Source of the DNA: Rachicladosporium sp. CCFEE 5018 | Taxonomy: Eukaryota > Ascomycota > Dothideomycetes > Cladosporiales > Cladosporiaceae | NCBI GenBank assembly: GCA_002077045.2 | Contig: KZ111146.1 | Coordinates: 1,535,549 to 1,599,548 of the forward strand | Direction: 5' to 3' | Length of the DNA: 64,000 nt | Shown here: positions 42,687 through 54,072 of the stretch, piece by piece | Numbering within the stretch: position 1 is the first letter of the stretch | Layout of the letters: every line of letters begins with the position of its first letter | Notes under the pieces: model-generated | Told to the model about the DNA's origin: nothing | The model's database searches: none | What the model saw: only the letters and a program-made list of their open reading frames with translations | Program-made: the position numbers and the translations under genes

Positions 42687-45245
42687 ATGAACGGCACTTC
42701 CGACCATTCGCCGCCTGCGCACGAAGGCACGCCCGACGTTAGCAACAAGCGCAAACGCGACAGTGGTCAGAACCATCACTCGACCTCAGACCTGCAGCGC
42801 ATACAAACGGACATCCTTGAGATACTGAAGAGGTAGGTAAGGCAAATATTGTAGGGTGGAACGGGTCACTGACACACGCACAGACAAGACACGCAGCCCT
42901 CCTTCCTTCAACATGAATTTCTCACCACTCTGACACCGGAGCCAGCGACCAAGAAGGTCAAGCTTTCCCAACCCGCCTCTACAAAGACCTCCATATCCGC
43001 GAAATTGGACCATGGCGAGTACCATTCACTTGACGACTTGCGACAGGATGCCGTGCGGGTCAGCAAAGAACTGGTCGCCGACATTCGCATGGCAGAGAAG
43101 ACAGACGGGCAAGCGAGTGGACGACCGTCCGTGGCAGACTTGAAGCGAATCCAGAAGATTGGTGCGCTGGAGCAATCTCTGTTGGACATCCTGGATCGAG
43201 AGAAGAGGTTGGAGGCAGCAGACGCGACGGATGAAGCTGTGCCAAAGCAAGAGAATGGGACCCTCGTGAACGGACACGTGCCAGCAGGACCCGCATCGAT
43301 GACCACGAAGGCAGGCACAGTGCTGACTTTGTTCGGAAATGCACCGACTCCGAAGCAGCTCTTCTCGAGCATGCAGCACCCAAGGCACATCAAGGCTGAG
43401 TCTGTGGACGACCTGGAGCTGCCAGTGGAGGAGATGAGTCTGCCCAATGGCCTGGCTGCTACGAAGATCTTGCCATCAGGTACTGCTGACCTCAAGCCCA
43501 CTCCGACATTCGAAGAAGCATTTCCTCCGCCATACTCCCTGCCGCAACTACATCCACCGAAAGCTCAGAAGCGGGCTTCAACACGAGACAATAGCGTGAC
43601 TTGGGAGTTTAAGGACCCTGTAGTGCGTAACACTAAGCGTGGTGGCTACACTACACAGAGTCTGAGCACTGCGGACTGGCTTGGCTGGGGAGGTGTGGAC
43701 CCTGTTCCCGGGGCAGAGCCCGAGCATGAGAAGCGGAAGCAGCGACATCGTGCGCTGAGTGGTGGTGTCGAAGCTTCGCGTGAGGCACCTTCATCTATCA
43801 CACGAGAAGCCGAGCTGGTACAGCAAGAAGAAGCGCTCTTCAGACGTGCGTTCAGCAGCTTTGCGCCGACACATGATGATACAAAGTCACTCGTACCTGC
43901 AAGATGGAAGAGTATGGTGTGGTTCTCGAAGCTGGGGAGCAAGCGGTTCGATCAAACATTTGCAGAAGATGCCGCTCTGTCGGAGCGATCGACCGTGCCG
44001 ATGATCGACCCTGCCCTGCTTGCGCCCGAGGTATCCGATGAAGAATTTGGCAAAGTTGTTGGAGACTTGGACGAGTCGCTCGTGGAGACTGCCGCGGACC
44101 CGGTCGTCGATAACACCGATGTCGAGAAAGTGCTCCTGCGGATCTCCGAGCTTCTCGAGACTCTGGCATCGCACCAACGGATACGCAACGCCACAATCAC
44201 AGCCAATCCGCCAGTTTCCCGTACCCCAATCAGCCCAGCCCCGATTCTCGCTTCTCGAGCAGTCAAGGTCGACAGCCCAGCCGACGATGAGGTGGCAACC
44301 TATACCAGACTCCGCCACGAGCTTGCTTACCTAGTGCTCAAGCTGCCACCCTACGCAGTCGCCAAGCTCGATGGCTCCCAGCTCGCCGATCTCGGCATCA
44401 GTACACTCCTCCCCATCACCCAACAAGACTACAAAGGCTCCATGGAAGAAGACACTGTCTCCCGCGCTGCCAAGTACGCCGCAGCAGCCACAGCCAACAG
44501 CCTCCCGAGTCTGACGCGTGGCGCGACCTCATCGACAGGCCAGCACTACAGCAGCTCTTCCTCGCGAACGCCAGCCATCGGTGCAGCAGCAAACACTCGC
44601 TATGCCCAGACCAGCAGCCGACCGAGTTCCACAGTCCCAGCCTTCTCGCGCTCGGTAAGTGGACAAGGAAGCTACAACACCCCCACGGCCGCTTCACGAG
44701 CGACCTACGCGCAGCCAACGCAGTACACCCGTCCCGGCGCCCCTCAATCGACGTCAAGCTACGCACAGCCTAACGGCCAAAGCGCGTCGTCGTACTACTC
44801 CCAATCCCGCCCCCAAGCAACGACATACAATTCAAGCTCCTACGCAAACAATGCTTCGACGTCTTCGTATGCGCAACAGAGCGGTACACCGCAGCCTGTT
44901 CGACCGGTCTACGGTGCAAGTCAGCCACTGCAGCAGTTTCGCGCGCAGTCATCGCTGCAGAACCAGAACTCAAGCTATAGCGCTAGTCCAAAGCCGAACT
45001 ACGCTTCCACTCCAACGGGCGCGAGCTTGCAGACCCGTCCATCGTATGGCAACGGCACGCCCGCAGCTTCAGCAACAAATATGCTGTATCAGCCTGGCGC
45101 TGGGTCGGGGGCGGGAATGGGCGAGGGCAGAGGGACGCCTGGTGCGAGTGTAGGGCAGGCGAAGGTCGAAACGCCGGTGAATGGGAATACAGGAGTGAAG
45201 GTGTTGGATTTGGAACCAGTTGGGACGCCGGGGGTGGGCGCTTGA
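42687..45245 (+). CDS. nuclear-type protein with prion-like C-terminal domain
   Basis: Exons 42687-42832 and 42884-45245 (51-nt intron), 835 residues. The N-terminal part carries basic NLS-like runs (SNKRKRDSG, ATKKVKLSQ) and helices (YHSLDDLRQDAVRVSKELVA; VADLKRIQKIGALEQSLLDI). A middle segment has conserved-looking blocks FPPPYSLPQLHPPK, LSTADWLGWGG and EALFRRAFSSFAP, followed by KSMVWFSKLG and VEKVLLRISELLETL. The last 260 residues are low-complexity, rich in Ser, Tyr, Gln, Ala, Asn and Pro with repeated S-Y-A-Q and S-S-Y steps. The block order reminds me of fungal chromatin-remodelling accessory proteins, but I cannot name it. Intact frame; likely nuclear. Confidence 0.75.
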
Positions 45246-45398
45246 GTTGTCTTAGATGGGTACTACGTACTCACGCTCGCAGCTTCCACGCCGTGTAAGC
45301 TCGGCGTATCATTAGCCAGTAGCCTGGGTCATCCATCCTTACCATAAACCCGCACATCACGTTCTACCTCCCAGCAAGCCCACTTAGATGAGGAGCGC

Positions 45399-47938
45399 TC
45401 AAGATTTATAAGTCACACTCCTCCCGCCACCCTCCCTCTGCTTCCCCGTCCTCCCCAATCCCTTCGGCCCATCCAGACTCTTCGTCCAAGGATTCGCCTT
45501 CTTCCTAGCCTTCTCGGCGGCCTTCATCTCATCCCTGCTCAGCCGCGGCGGATTCAGAATACTAGGTGCGGTCGCATAATCGAAAGCCTCTTCAGCTTCG
45601 GCAGCAAGAGGCATGGAGTCAGCAGGTTGAGAGGCAGCGGCGCGTTTGGCCTCTTTGCGCGCTTTCTTGCGCTCGGCTTTGGCGTGCGCTGCTTCGTCGG
45701 CATCTGGGGAGAGCGCCAGGGTATTAGAGGTGGGGTCTAGGTCTGAGTGGGACCGTTTCTTGGGTTTGGAGAGGCCGGAGAGGATGAATGTGTTTTCGCC
45801 GTCTTCTTCCTCTGCTGGTGCGAGTTGAGGCGCTGGGGTAGCTGCCGGTGAAGGTGCGATTGGTGTTTGCAAGGTGCTCGGATCTGCGAAGATCTCTGCT
45901 GTGAGTGGAGGGAGAGGTACATTGAGTTCGATGGCTGGCGTGGTGGTGATTTTGCGGGTTTGAGGGTCGGTGTTTGGCTTGGAGGCGCCCCAGAACATGC
46001 TCGTAACGCTTCTGAGAGGAAGTAGTGCGCTCGCGAGGATGCCGTTGCTGGTGTTCGAGATAGTAGGTACCTCCTTAGTGGGCAAGAAGTTGGCAACACA
46101 AGCGATGCCTTTTGCCGCTTCATTGGAAGCAGCCTTTTCAAGAGCTTTCTTGTAGTGGTGCGGATCGATCTGCGCGAGCACTTCGAGGAGATCAGGTCCG
46201 TCGGCACTACCAGCTTTGGCCTCTGCAATCAGACTAACAATTTCATCCGCTCGGGATCTAATGGTCTGCGTTGCTGGCTGAGCGGCACTGAGCAGTTCCG
46301 CGCGATTTGTAGGAACCGCCCGAGAGAGCGTGAAGAGCATGTGATTTGGCATGATGTAGTGCACGCTGTCGTCTTGCTCTCGCGCGACATCATCACGCCA
46401 CTTGTGCAAAGCGCGGAAGATCGCGAACTCCTCTTTGTTCAAGGTTGCCGGTGTTCGAGACACCAGCTTGTACCAGCCACCTGAGCCTTGACCGAAGTCA
46501 AAGTCGTACACCGGATGTTCGTAACGCTGCAACGCATAGTCCTTCGATCGCTCGCATACGTCGTACACCTTGTCCTTCTCGAAGTTGGGTGCATGGAAGT
46601 CCGATCGCTCGATCAGCTCGTTCCGCATATTGTCGTATATGTACAGCAGGTAGTGCGTATCGCTCCGTGCGTAGTCCAACAATTCCTTCGATAGCGGCCT
46701 CATTCGCCAGTCTGCTGTTTGGTACTGCTTCTGCGCTTGCACACCTGTAAATCTCTGCAGAAGGTACGCATAGCTACCACCAGGGTAGCCCAATGCGCGA
46801 GACGCATGATGAGTGTCGAACAATCCTACGAGATACAGACCAAGATCTCGTTGAAGCCAGATGCTATCCATGTGAGCTCCATGCAGGACCTTGACCACTG
46901 ATGGATCTGCGAACACCTCGTTCAGGCATTGCAGCTTCCGCCGCCAAGGCTTGAGTGTGTCCACTATCCAATCTCGATCACGCGTGCTGATCTGCATGAG
47001 ACTGACAATACCTATGTACGATCGCTGATCGTGATGCTCCAAATCGATCGCGATCAACTTGACCTTCGTCAGCTCCTCAAGCATCTCGTATAATGCCTCC
47101 TCGGTGTCGACGAAAGTGGCTGTCGTCGATTCGAAGGGATGGTATGGAATTGGCTCCGCGTATGTGTAGACTTCTGCAGGGTACCGATACTGCTCAATCT
47201 CGAGTTGGTAGGGATGGGGAAATCTATGACCGAAGTAAGCTTCAATATACTTGACGTGACGGCCTCGCTTGAGTTTGACGTGTTTATGGTCAAGCCCAAG
47301 TTCGGAATATATAAGTAGATGAGCCACGTACTGTGACGCAGTCTCGTCGTCTGTTGCGACAGGTGCAGTGTCTAGGGGTACTGTAGCATGGGGCTTGTGC
47401 GAGAGCAATGGCTGGAACGGCGCATTCTCCCTATTCGTAGGTACATGATCGAAGAGCAGTTGAGGCTTTTCAATGTCCTGCACCCTCACAGCTGCGCTCA
47501 CTCGCGAGGGCCGTGCAGCTACTTTGCCAACCGGAGTCTTTGTCCACAGGTTAGCTTCCCATTGCATCTTACCATAATCACATGACAAACCTGCTCTCTC
47601 GGACTCAACCTCTTCACCGCGCCCGTAAAGTCATCCAAGGCGGTATCAGCCCGCTCCAGCAAGCTGTCGACGACATCAACGACCTTGGCCCAATTGTTCT
47701 CGACATCGTCCATGTCGCGCAAGGTCGGACGTACGTGGTCCGCATGCGCCGTCGCAGAACCCAGAAGACGGTTCGTAAGACTGAGAAGACGGGCATTCTG
47801 AGCGTCGAGGGCGGAGGCTAGTGAGGGATCGATGGTACGGTGGAAGGGCAGGTCTTCGGCGGCGAGAGCGATGGCACTGCGGGTTGTGTCGAGGAGGGCG
47901 GAGGTGAGGGTTGACTGGAGGGTGGGGAAGTCGTCCAT
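45399..47938 (-). CDS. RRP6: exosome-associated 3'-5' exoribonuclease Rrp6
   Basis: Exons 47938-47591 and 47537-45399, 828 residues. The 53-nt intron (donor GTTTGT, branch GCTAACC, AAAG acceptor) is set by phase, joining RLSPREQ to TPVGKVAARP. The first exon encodes the PMC2NT domain (MDDFPTLQSTLTSALLDTTR onward). The DEDD-Y nuclease core has LIAIDLEHHDQRSY (D and E), a third Asp in HGAHMDSIWLQRD and YARSDTHYLLYIY. The HRDC domain (FAIFRALHKWRDDVAREQD) follows, then a basic disordered C-terminal tail with KKRSHSD and RKKARKEAKR runs, expected to reach the exosome or nucleolus. Rrp6 trims rRNA, snoRNA and degrades aberrant nuclear RNA. It diverges from MDM35. Confidence 0.95.
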
Positions 47939-48256
47939 GGTGGGTGTTGCTAAGCTGATGTGGAAAAGAGAACGTGCATCGAAGCACTATACTAATGTCA
48001 ATGTGATCGCAATGCACATTTTCTGGCGATGGTGATGTCAAAGCTTCGGCGGCCAAACCTTATTTGAGCCGCATGTCTCACCTCAGCCCTACAAGATCAC
48101 CGAGATGCTGTCTTGAGGTCGACGACCCAATTACTCATCGCGGTCTAAGAGTCTCTGTATTGGAAGCGTTTCAAATTTCAAATCGTACGCCAATATCCAC
48201 GATCGTCTGACTCAGATTACAACTGCAAACCCTTCCCGAATCCTTGTCGCCACAGC
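47939..48256. other. divergent promoter region RRP6 / MDM35
   Basis: A 318-nt divergent promoter region. A CCAAT pentamer lies at 48127-48131, 126 nt before the MDM35 start; this short motif is often bound by HAP complexes but is weak evidence alone. Confidence 0.45.
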
Positions 48257-48718
48257 ATGTCCGCATCGATTAGTTCAGACTGCAACGAGGTGAAAGAGTA
48301 ACTTCAGACTTCATCGTAATATTGTAGGCATTAGCTGATCTCAGACAGACGCTACGACTCTTGCTTTCTCAAATGGTACAGCGAAAGTCCGTCACCCCAA
48401 GTCTTGAAACTCATCGCCGTACCTGACGTCCTCTCCAGAGTTTCTCCGAGGCACCGCGAAGGAAGATGAATGCGAACCACTCTTTAAGCAGTACAAGACC
48501 TGCATCACAGTACGATGATATTGTGTACTTCACTTTGCTACATCACAGGACTGACACATTGCAGAAAGCGCTCAAAGACCGAGGCATCGATACCATGATC
48601 GAGGAAGCCCGCGCTGACAACAAGGAGAATGACATGGAGTTCATGAAGGGCGCGAGATGTAAGAATCTATCGTGTTCTCACTGCTGTTCTTCGACGCACT
48701 GACATGGTATCGACAGGA
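48257..48718 (+). CDS. MDM35: Mdm35/TRIAP1-type twin CX9C intermembrane-space protein
   Basis: Spliced from 48257-48297, 48349-48386, 48439-48509, 48565-48658 and, for the last two stop-codon bases, 48717-48718; 81 residues. All introns are 51-58 nt. The product starts MSASISSDCNEVKERYDSC and has two perfect C-x9-C pairs: C-NEVKERYDS-C and C-EPLFKQYKT-C, plus YSEKFLRG and ALKDRGIDTMIEEARADN, diagnostic for Mdm35. It binds Ups1/Ups2-type lipid transfer proteins and supports phosphatidic-acid traffic in mitochondria. With the last intron removed, T plus GA forms the stop; if it is retained, the frame ends at 48702 with 10 extra residues. No single unspliced frame shows this gene. Confidence 0.9.
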
Positions 48719-49114
48719 AATTACCAGTTGCAAAGAAGACCAGAGCCTACTATGCAACCACTAGACGACTGAGCCGAGGCCGCGAGATCAACTCCACTCA
48801 ACACCCACGGACAACCAGCCGCGCGCGCCACGACCACCGGACAGAGGCCGACGATGCTCTCTCAGCCGCTGGAGAGGGCACTGGGAGGACCGTACGCTGT
48901 CATGCGCCAAAGATACCTACGCTGCGACAGAGAGCTGACCGCAGCTCCCGATGAGCACCGCGGATCCTGCAGCTAGCGATGGTAGCAGGCATAGCGGGGA
49001 CAGTGTGTTCGATGAAGATCTCCACTCAGACAATTTGAGGGACTGTATAAGGAGCAGGCCGCAATCTAGGTATCTCAGAATCTATTGAGTCTATAGCTAG
49101 CACAGCACCTCACA
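48719..49114. other. convergent intergenic region MDM35 / RNase T2
   Basis: These 396 nt lie between converging genes. I see presumptive 3' untranslated sequence only. Confidence 0.45.
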
Positions 49115-50611
49115 TTACATAGCCTGCCAGTCGACCTCAATCCCAACACTATGCCCAGTACCCGTATACACAGTCACCTGCGTACTTCCACTCGCAGTAC
49201 TATCAGCTGAGAATCCACTGCCTTGATAAACCAACGCCTTCCCACTAGCAGTGAACTGCGCCGCTGTGACGCCAGATCCGTAAGTGAACTTTCCACTCAC
49301 GATTCCGCACGTTCCTTTCGAGGAACTCAGACTGAACGTGCTGCCTGAAGCGGTCGCGGTGAAGGTAGCGCATGTGCCGCTCGTGTACCATGTACCTGCC
49401 GAGATGAGGCAGCCTTTCTGAGTGCCAGAGGTGGCGACATTGAGGTAGCCCTTCCCAGAGAAGGCCGTTCCAGGCGCCGCAGTAGAGGTAGGGCTCGAGG
49501 TCGACGCTCGTGTGGAGGTCGGAGTGGAAGACGTGCCCTTGGGGAGGTACTTGATCCCCGTAGCAGGGCACGTGGACTTTGTGAGAGAGTCGGCTGCTTG
49601 AAAAGTGCCAGATTGCACAGAGCCCATTGTGTTGAAAAAGTACCACAGTTCGTTCAATGCGCCACTACTGCAGCCAAGGTAGACGCTGTGCCCACCATGT
49701 GCTTGTGTCAAGGCGCTCTGGATCTGCGCGCTCGTGTACGTCGTAGTCGAGCTTGGGGTAATACCAGCCGCTGCCAGCCAGTCATAGCTCGGCAACGACT
49801 TGAACAGAGAGACGGTGCGTTCGAAGAAGTCAACAGCCTCTTCCGTCGGCTGGTAATTCGTGTAGCAATCTGGATCAAGGGTAGAGATGCAAGTGCCGTG
49901 CTTAGCCCATTCGTGCTCCCAAAATGACTCATCGTTACCCTGGTAGTCTTTCCAGTACGTTTGCATGTAGGAGAGTGTGTCTGGACTGGCAGCCTTCAGA
50001 ATCGCGGTGATGTTGGTGTAGGCGCGGGTGTCGTCGCAGTTGGCCTCATACGTGCCATCGCAGTTGTCGGGCCTGTGGAAAGTGTCAGCGGCTTATCTCT
50101 CTCCGCTTCTTCGAACCCTTGGGCGCTGTCATTTGCCGGTGTTTGCAGTGAAGGGCTGAATGGCTGTATCCGTGATAGACTCAAATTCAGAGTGAACAGC
50201 ATCACGATGAGTCTGCTGTCTCGTGCCGATATCGAGCGACAACCGGACTATCGCAGGTGCGCACACAGTAGCACAGGGGCCCGGAGACCGGGAATGAGGT
50301 AAAGGTGATGTTGCCGTGTAGGGAGATAGTGCCACTTACCAGAGTCCATGAACCGTCCATGAATTGCTAGGTCCAGTCGGTGGCGACGAATCCCAGAATT
50401 GCGTCTGCAGGAGAGAGCCGCCAGGTGCATTGAAGCAGCAGAGGTTCGTCTGGACAGTGGTATTGTGACATGATAGTTGCGGATTATTGCATGTCGCTGA
50501 TGCTCGCGTCGAAAGCTGGCTCAGCCGATTTGGACTCGTGCCAGCTAATACTGACTGGCCTAGCCCAAAGGCTGAGAGAGCGAAAGACGAGAGGGATCGA
50601 ACAGAAGGCAT
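49115..50611 (-). CDS. secreted ribonuclease T2 with C-terminal Rny1-like domain
   Basis: Exons 50611-50340 and 50072-49115, 409 residues; the intron is long (267 nt, GTAAGT ... GCTGAC ... CCACAG) and interrupts the first active-site segment, restoring WTVHGLWPDNCDG. The second active-site segment is FWEHEWAKHGTC; together they provide the two catalytic histidines and the Glu. The chosen start gives signal peptide MPSVRSLSSFALSAFGLGQS; an upstream ATG at 50689 adds 26 residues. After a Ser/Thr linker, a roughly 110-residue C-terminal beta-rich domain (GKGYLNVATSGTQKGC, FTYGSGVTAAQF) matches the extension of yeast Rny1. The enzyme cuts RNA outside the cell or in the vacuole, for phosphate/nitrogen scavenging or stress. 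Confidence 0.92.
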
Positions 50612-51158
50612 TTTGTCGGCGATGGCAGTGCTGGCTTCCTCAGCGTGCTGGGAGACCGCGCCATTATATGCTCCTCGCAACCACGCCATACTTCTGCTCT
50701 GCCTGCCTTTCCGGGCAGCGCTCCGTACACAATGCCAGGCTAATGCAAGTCACCGTTGCTTTGCTTCGGCGTCACAAGCAGGTCCTAGGTAGCACGCCGA
50801 TGTCCTATGCCAAGGTCATGCAGCAATGTCATGAACATGAGGCATGCTGTCAGCCAGTCAAGCTCCCCTGACGCGGATGTCTGGCATACTGTCTCAGGTT
50901 CTAGCAAGGGCGTGCGCGGAGCTTGTCGTCTAGTTGGCTGTCGGTGCCGAATTGGCGATCTGCATTAGCTTTCAGGTACCGGCGATCTCACAACGACGTC
51001 AGCCAACAGAAGTGCTGCGGTTGCGTTTACAGGGCTTCTCCGGACGGGCGCTTCGGTCGGAGACGAGCCTAAATCTGTGCTAGTGGCAGCCGAGGTGCAG
51101 GTAAGCTGCTGCAATCTCGAGGCTCGTAAACAATGGAGTTGAGATTGGTATTGCAAAG
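50612..51158. other. divergent intergenic region RNase T2 / enoyl-CoA hydratase
   Basis: These 547 nt hold two promoters. A forward open frame at 50470-50871 overlaps the RNase gene antisense and is not considered coding. No specific site is recognised. Confidence 0.45.
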
Positions 51159-52127
51159 ATGCTCTCGAGGGTCAGCCGTTATGGCGTTCGACGACAATGG
51201 CTGACGGCCGCGACTGAGACCACTCAACGACGAAGCTACGCGACACAGCTCGGTAGCGCGATCAAGATCTCATCCATCCCAGCCCCGCAGACTGGAAACA
51301 TTGTTGTGCTGTCCTTGAACAGATTGAGATCTCGGAACGCCATATCGACGCAATTGCTGTCCGAGTTGAACGATGTGGTCGAGAATCTACACTCCGAGGG
51401 CACCAAGTCCGCGACCCGCGCCTTGATCCTCGCCAGTGAGAGCGACGATGCTTTCTGTGCTGGAGCGGACTTGAAGGAACGCCGGACCATGTCGACAGAC
51501 GAGTGAGTCGCTTATCGAGAATCCGTACCGTATGCAAGCCTCTGATAATCTCGCAGAGTCCAGACCTTCCTCACCAACCTCCGCCACACCTTCACCCGTC
51601 TCTCCACCCTCCCAATACCCACAATCAGCGCCGTAGGCAGCACAGCCTTCGGAGGCGGCCTCGAGCTAGCTCTCACCACAACCCTCCGAGTCTTCGCCTC
51701 CAATGCTCAAGTAGCCCTACCCGAGACTCGACTCGCCATCATCCCGGGTGCAGGCGGAACATACCGCTTGCCTGCCCTGATAGGCGCAGCTCGCGCCCGA
51801 GATCTCATTCTCACTGGCCGCCGGATCTCTGGCCCAGAAGCGTACTTCTTCGGGCTCTGTGATCGGCTCGTGGACGTTACGGCAGAGGAAGCGAAGGCAC
51901 CCGGTGTTGCGAGGGGGAAGGTGCTGGAGGCCGCTGTCGCTGTTGCGACGGAGATATGCGAGGGCGGGCCAATTGCTATCACAGCTGCATTGCAGGCTGT
52001 CAATGGGTGGCAGGCGGGAGAGAAGAGTGAGAATGAGGCTTACAAGCATGTGTTACCAACGGAAGATCGAATGGAAGCGCTACGGGCGTTCGGAGAGAAG
52101 AGGAAGCCTGTGTTCAAGGGAAGGTGA
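51159..52127 (+). CDS. mitochondrial enoyl-CoA hydratase / isomerase family protein (AUH-like)
   Basis: Exons 51159-51502 and 51557-52127 (54-nt intron, GTGAGT ... CTCGCAG), 304 residues. The N-terminus MLSRVSRYGVRRQWL plus RRSYATQ is a strong mitochondrial presequence. Crotonase-fold features: VLSLNRLRSRNAIS, oxyanion-hole segment FCAGADLKERR, the GGGLELAL loop and the catalytic Glu segment LPETRLAIIPGAGGTYRLP, then GRRISGPEAYFFGL and a C-terminal helix. AUH enzymes hydrate 3-methylglutaconyl-CoA in leucine breakdown; the double-Gly and GAGGT motif fits AUH or a short-chain enoyl-CoA hydratase equally. The residues needed for hydration are present. Confidence 0.9.
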
Positions 52128-52466
52128 GGATGAGGTGAGAGGAGACTGTATGCATATACTGTAGAGACCTACACACATGTAGCAGCACTCTTTCAGGGTT
52201 CAGAGTTCTACCTTCCAAGTATAGTGCAGGCTGCTTGTCTCTGCCTTTACAACCAAACCACGAAATATCAGGAGAACTGGCTGCCTCAGCACTGCCGCTA
52301 CTGCTGGCTGCCATAGCTGACATCTTTCCGTCAGCAGCCACCGAATAGCATCCAGCTTTTGACCCTTCCAGCCACAGCCTCGACTTCCCCTTCGGACACC
52401 GATTGACTGGTGTCTACTGCTGCCCACTAAGATCTATGAAGACCATGGTCTTCACACCTCCTAGTC
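52128..52466. other. convergent intergenic region
   Basis: These 339 nt sit between the hydratase and the next minus-strand gene. No feature is seen. Confidence 0.45.
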
Positions 52467-53143
52467 CTACTCACTGTCTGACTCGGCGCCTCCCGCCAGA
52501 GCCCTCTCGACCTCCTGCCCCGCAGCGATCAGATCCTTGATGGCTTCCAGCAAAGACTTCCCGCCCACCACGCTGTCCGCAGCCTGCGCTGGCGATTCCA
52601 TATCGTGACGGCCGCAGTAGGCGAGCAAATTTGTATAGCCTAACGAAGCCAAGATCTCAGCCCTACTGGCACGGGTGTTGGCCTGTAGCCAAGCGTCGAA
52701 GCCGGAGGCCGCAGAGGCATCGTCGGCGGGTCTGTCGAGGGCGAGAGAGAGATTCTACGGACTTGTCAGACAGTGTGTGTTGCTTATTGAGTACTCTTGG
52801 TCCGTACACGGATGGCGTCGGGATTGTCTGCGACTTTCTGAGCGAGGACGAGTGTCGCCACGATCTCATTGTAGTTGGCATGGAGCTGGCGCTCGAGTTG
52901 CTGGACGCGGGCCTCGAGAGCTGCATCTTCATCGCCGCCCTTAGCAGCGGTCTCAATGTACTGGAAGGTGTTTGCGTCGTCGGTGTCGATGACTGGAGGA
53001 AGAAGATCGGTGGGGTTGTCTTGCGTAGCGCTGTCATCAACACCGCGAAAGACGAACGCAGACCCAGCGACATCGTCTGCGTGGCGACGGAGAGGTAGCT
53101 GGCGAACGAAGGCACCCGAACCGTTGGTGTAAGTATCAGACAT
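52467..53143 (-). CDS. hypothetical acidic protein, unknown family
   Basis: Exons 53143-52808 and 52754-52467, 207 residues, joined across a 53-nt intron (GTACGG ... GTCTGAC ... CCGTAG), which reads DNPDAIR-NLSLALDRPADD. The protein is acidic (many Asp/Glu) and largely helical: a putative coiled coil (ALEARVQQLERQLHANYN), a hydrophobic helix EIVATLVLAQKVA, then DAWLQANTRASRAEILAS and the end AGQEVERALAGGAESDSE. No signal peptide, membrane segment or known motif is visible. Splice phase and the regular composition of both exons argue that it is a real gene. I cannot offer a function. Confidence 0.7.
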
Positions 53144-54072
53144 TTTCTGCTTGCTTGTGGAGTTAAGGATTTGAGGCACACGGTATAGTCTTTCGGTCTG
53201 ATCTTGAAAGAGATGGGAGCACGGCAAAGAGTGGTTGTAGAGGCGAAGAAGTGAATGAAGGGATGGAGCTGACCTTATATGCTACGAGGGGTGCGGCATG
53301 TGTTGGCACGAGGTCTTTGGGTCGATATTGCTTGACATGTGGTGACATGTGCGTCCAGTAGCCTGCGAGCCATAGCTACGATATCGGGAGACTGTCACGT
53401 GCTCGACCACGTGGAATCGTCAGAGCCATTGGAATTCTGAAAAAAATCTTAAGGCGTTCGGAGGGGATGTACGGCCAGCAGGTGTCGCAGGAATAGCCGC
53501 CATCTTCGGAATGGAGGGTTGAACCGCTGCTAGGTTGCAAACAGCTAGGGGCTGCAGAGTGTAACGTGATGCGGATGCGGTCGGGTTCGCACTAATGGTG
53601 CAGTAGGTCAGCTACCATAGCCAACCACGTGAGTGACAGAAGAAGCGGACTGCTTGAGCAGTCGGCGCGAATGATGCCACTAGCAGACTACTTTCCACGG
53701 ACTGCAGTCTGTGCTGCCTAGGAGAGCCCAAAAAGGTGTGGCAATCTCGCCGACATTGCACGCACTGATACACCGTCGCGGCGCTACATGTAGTAGCATC
53801 GTCATTCGCAGTGAAAAGGTGAGATTGAGGTTGGAGACTTCCTCGCCAAGCACGATCAAGTATCGACGGGACGGAACGAAGGTCAGCACCTGCCCACCCG
53901 AACGTGAACATGATTGAAATGTACTCAGCTGTACATGAGGCTGGATTGCTATCTCCCTAAAGCGTAGGAGACGCACACGCCGGTCGCTTCCCAGGATTAT
54001 CCTTCCCAAACAAGAACGCCATATGCGATATCGCTCATCCCATCGTAACTACCAAACACTGAAAGGAAGCAC
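53144..54072. other. intergenic region upstream of the hypothetical gene
   Basis: This 929-nt gap contains the promoter of the minus-strand hypothetical gene and the 3' region of BSD2. No coding frame of convincing composition, repeat or RNA gene is apparent. Confidence 0.45.
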
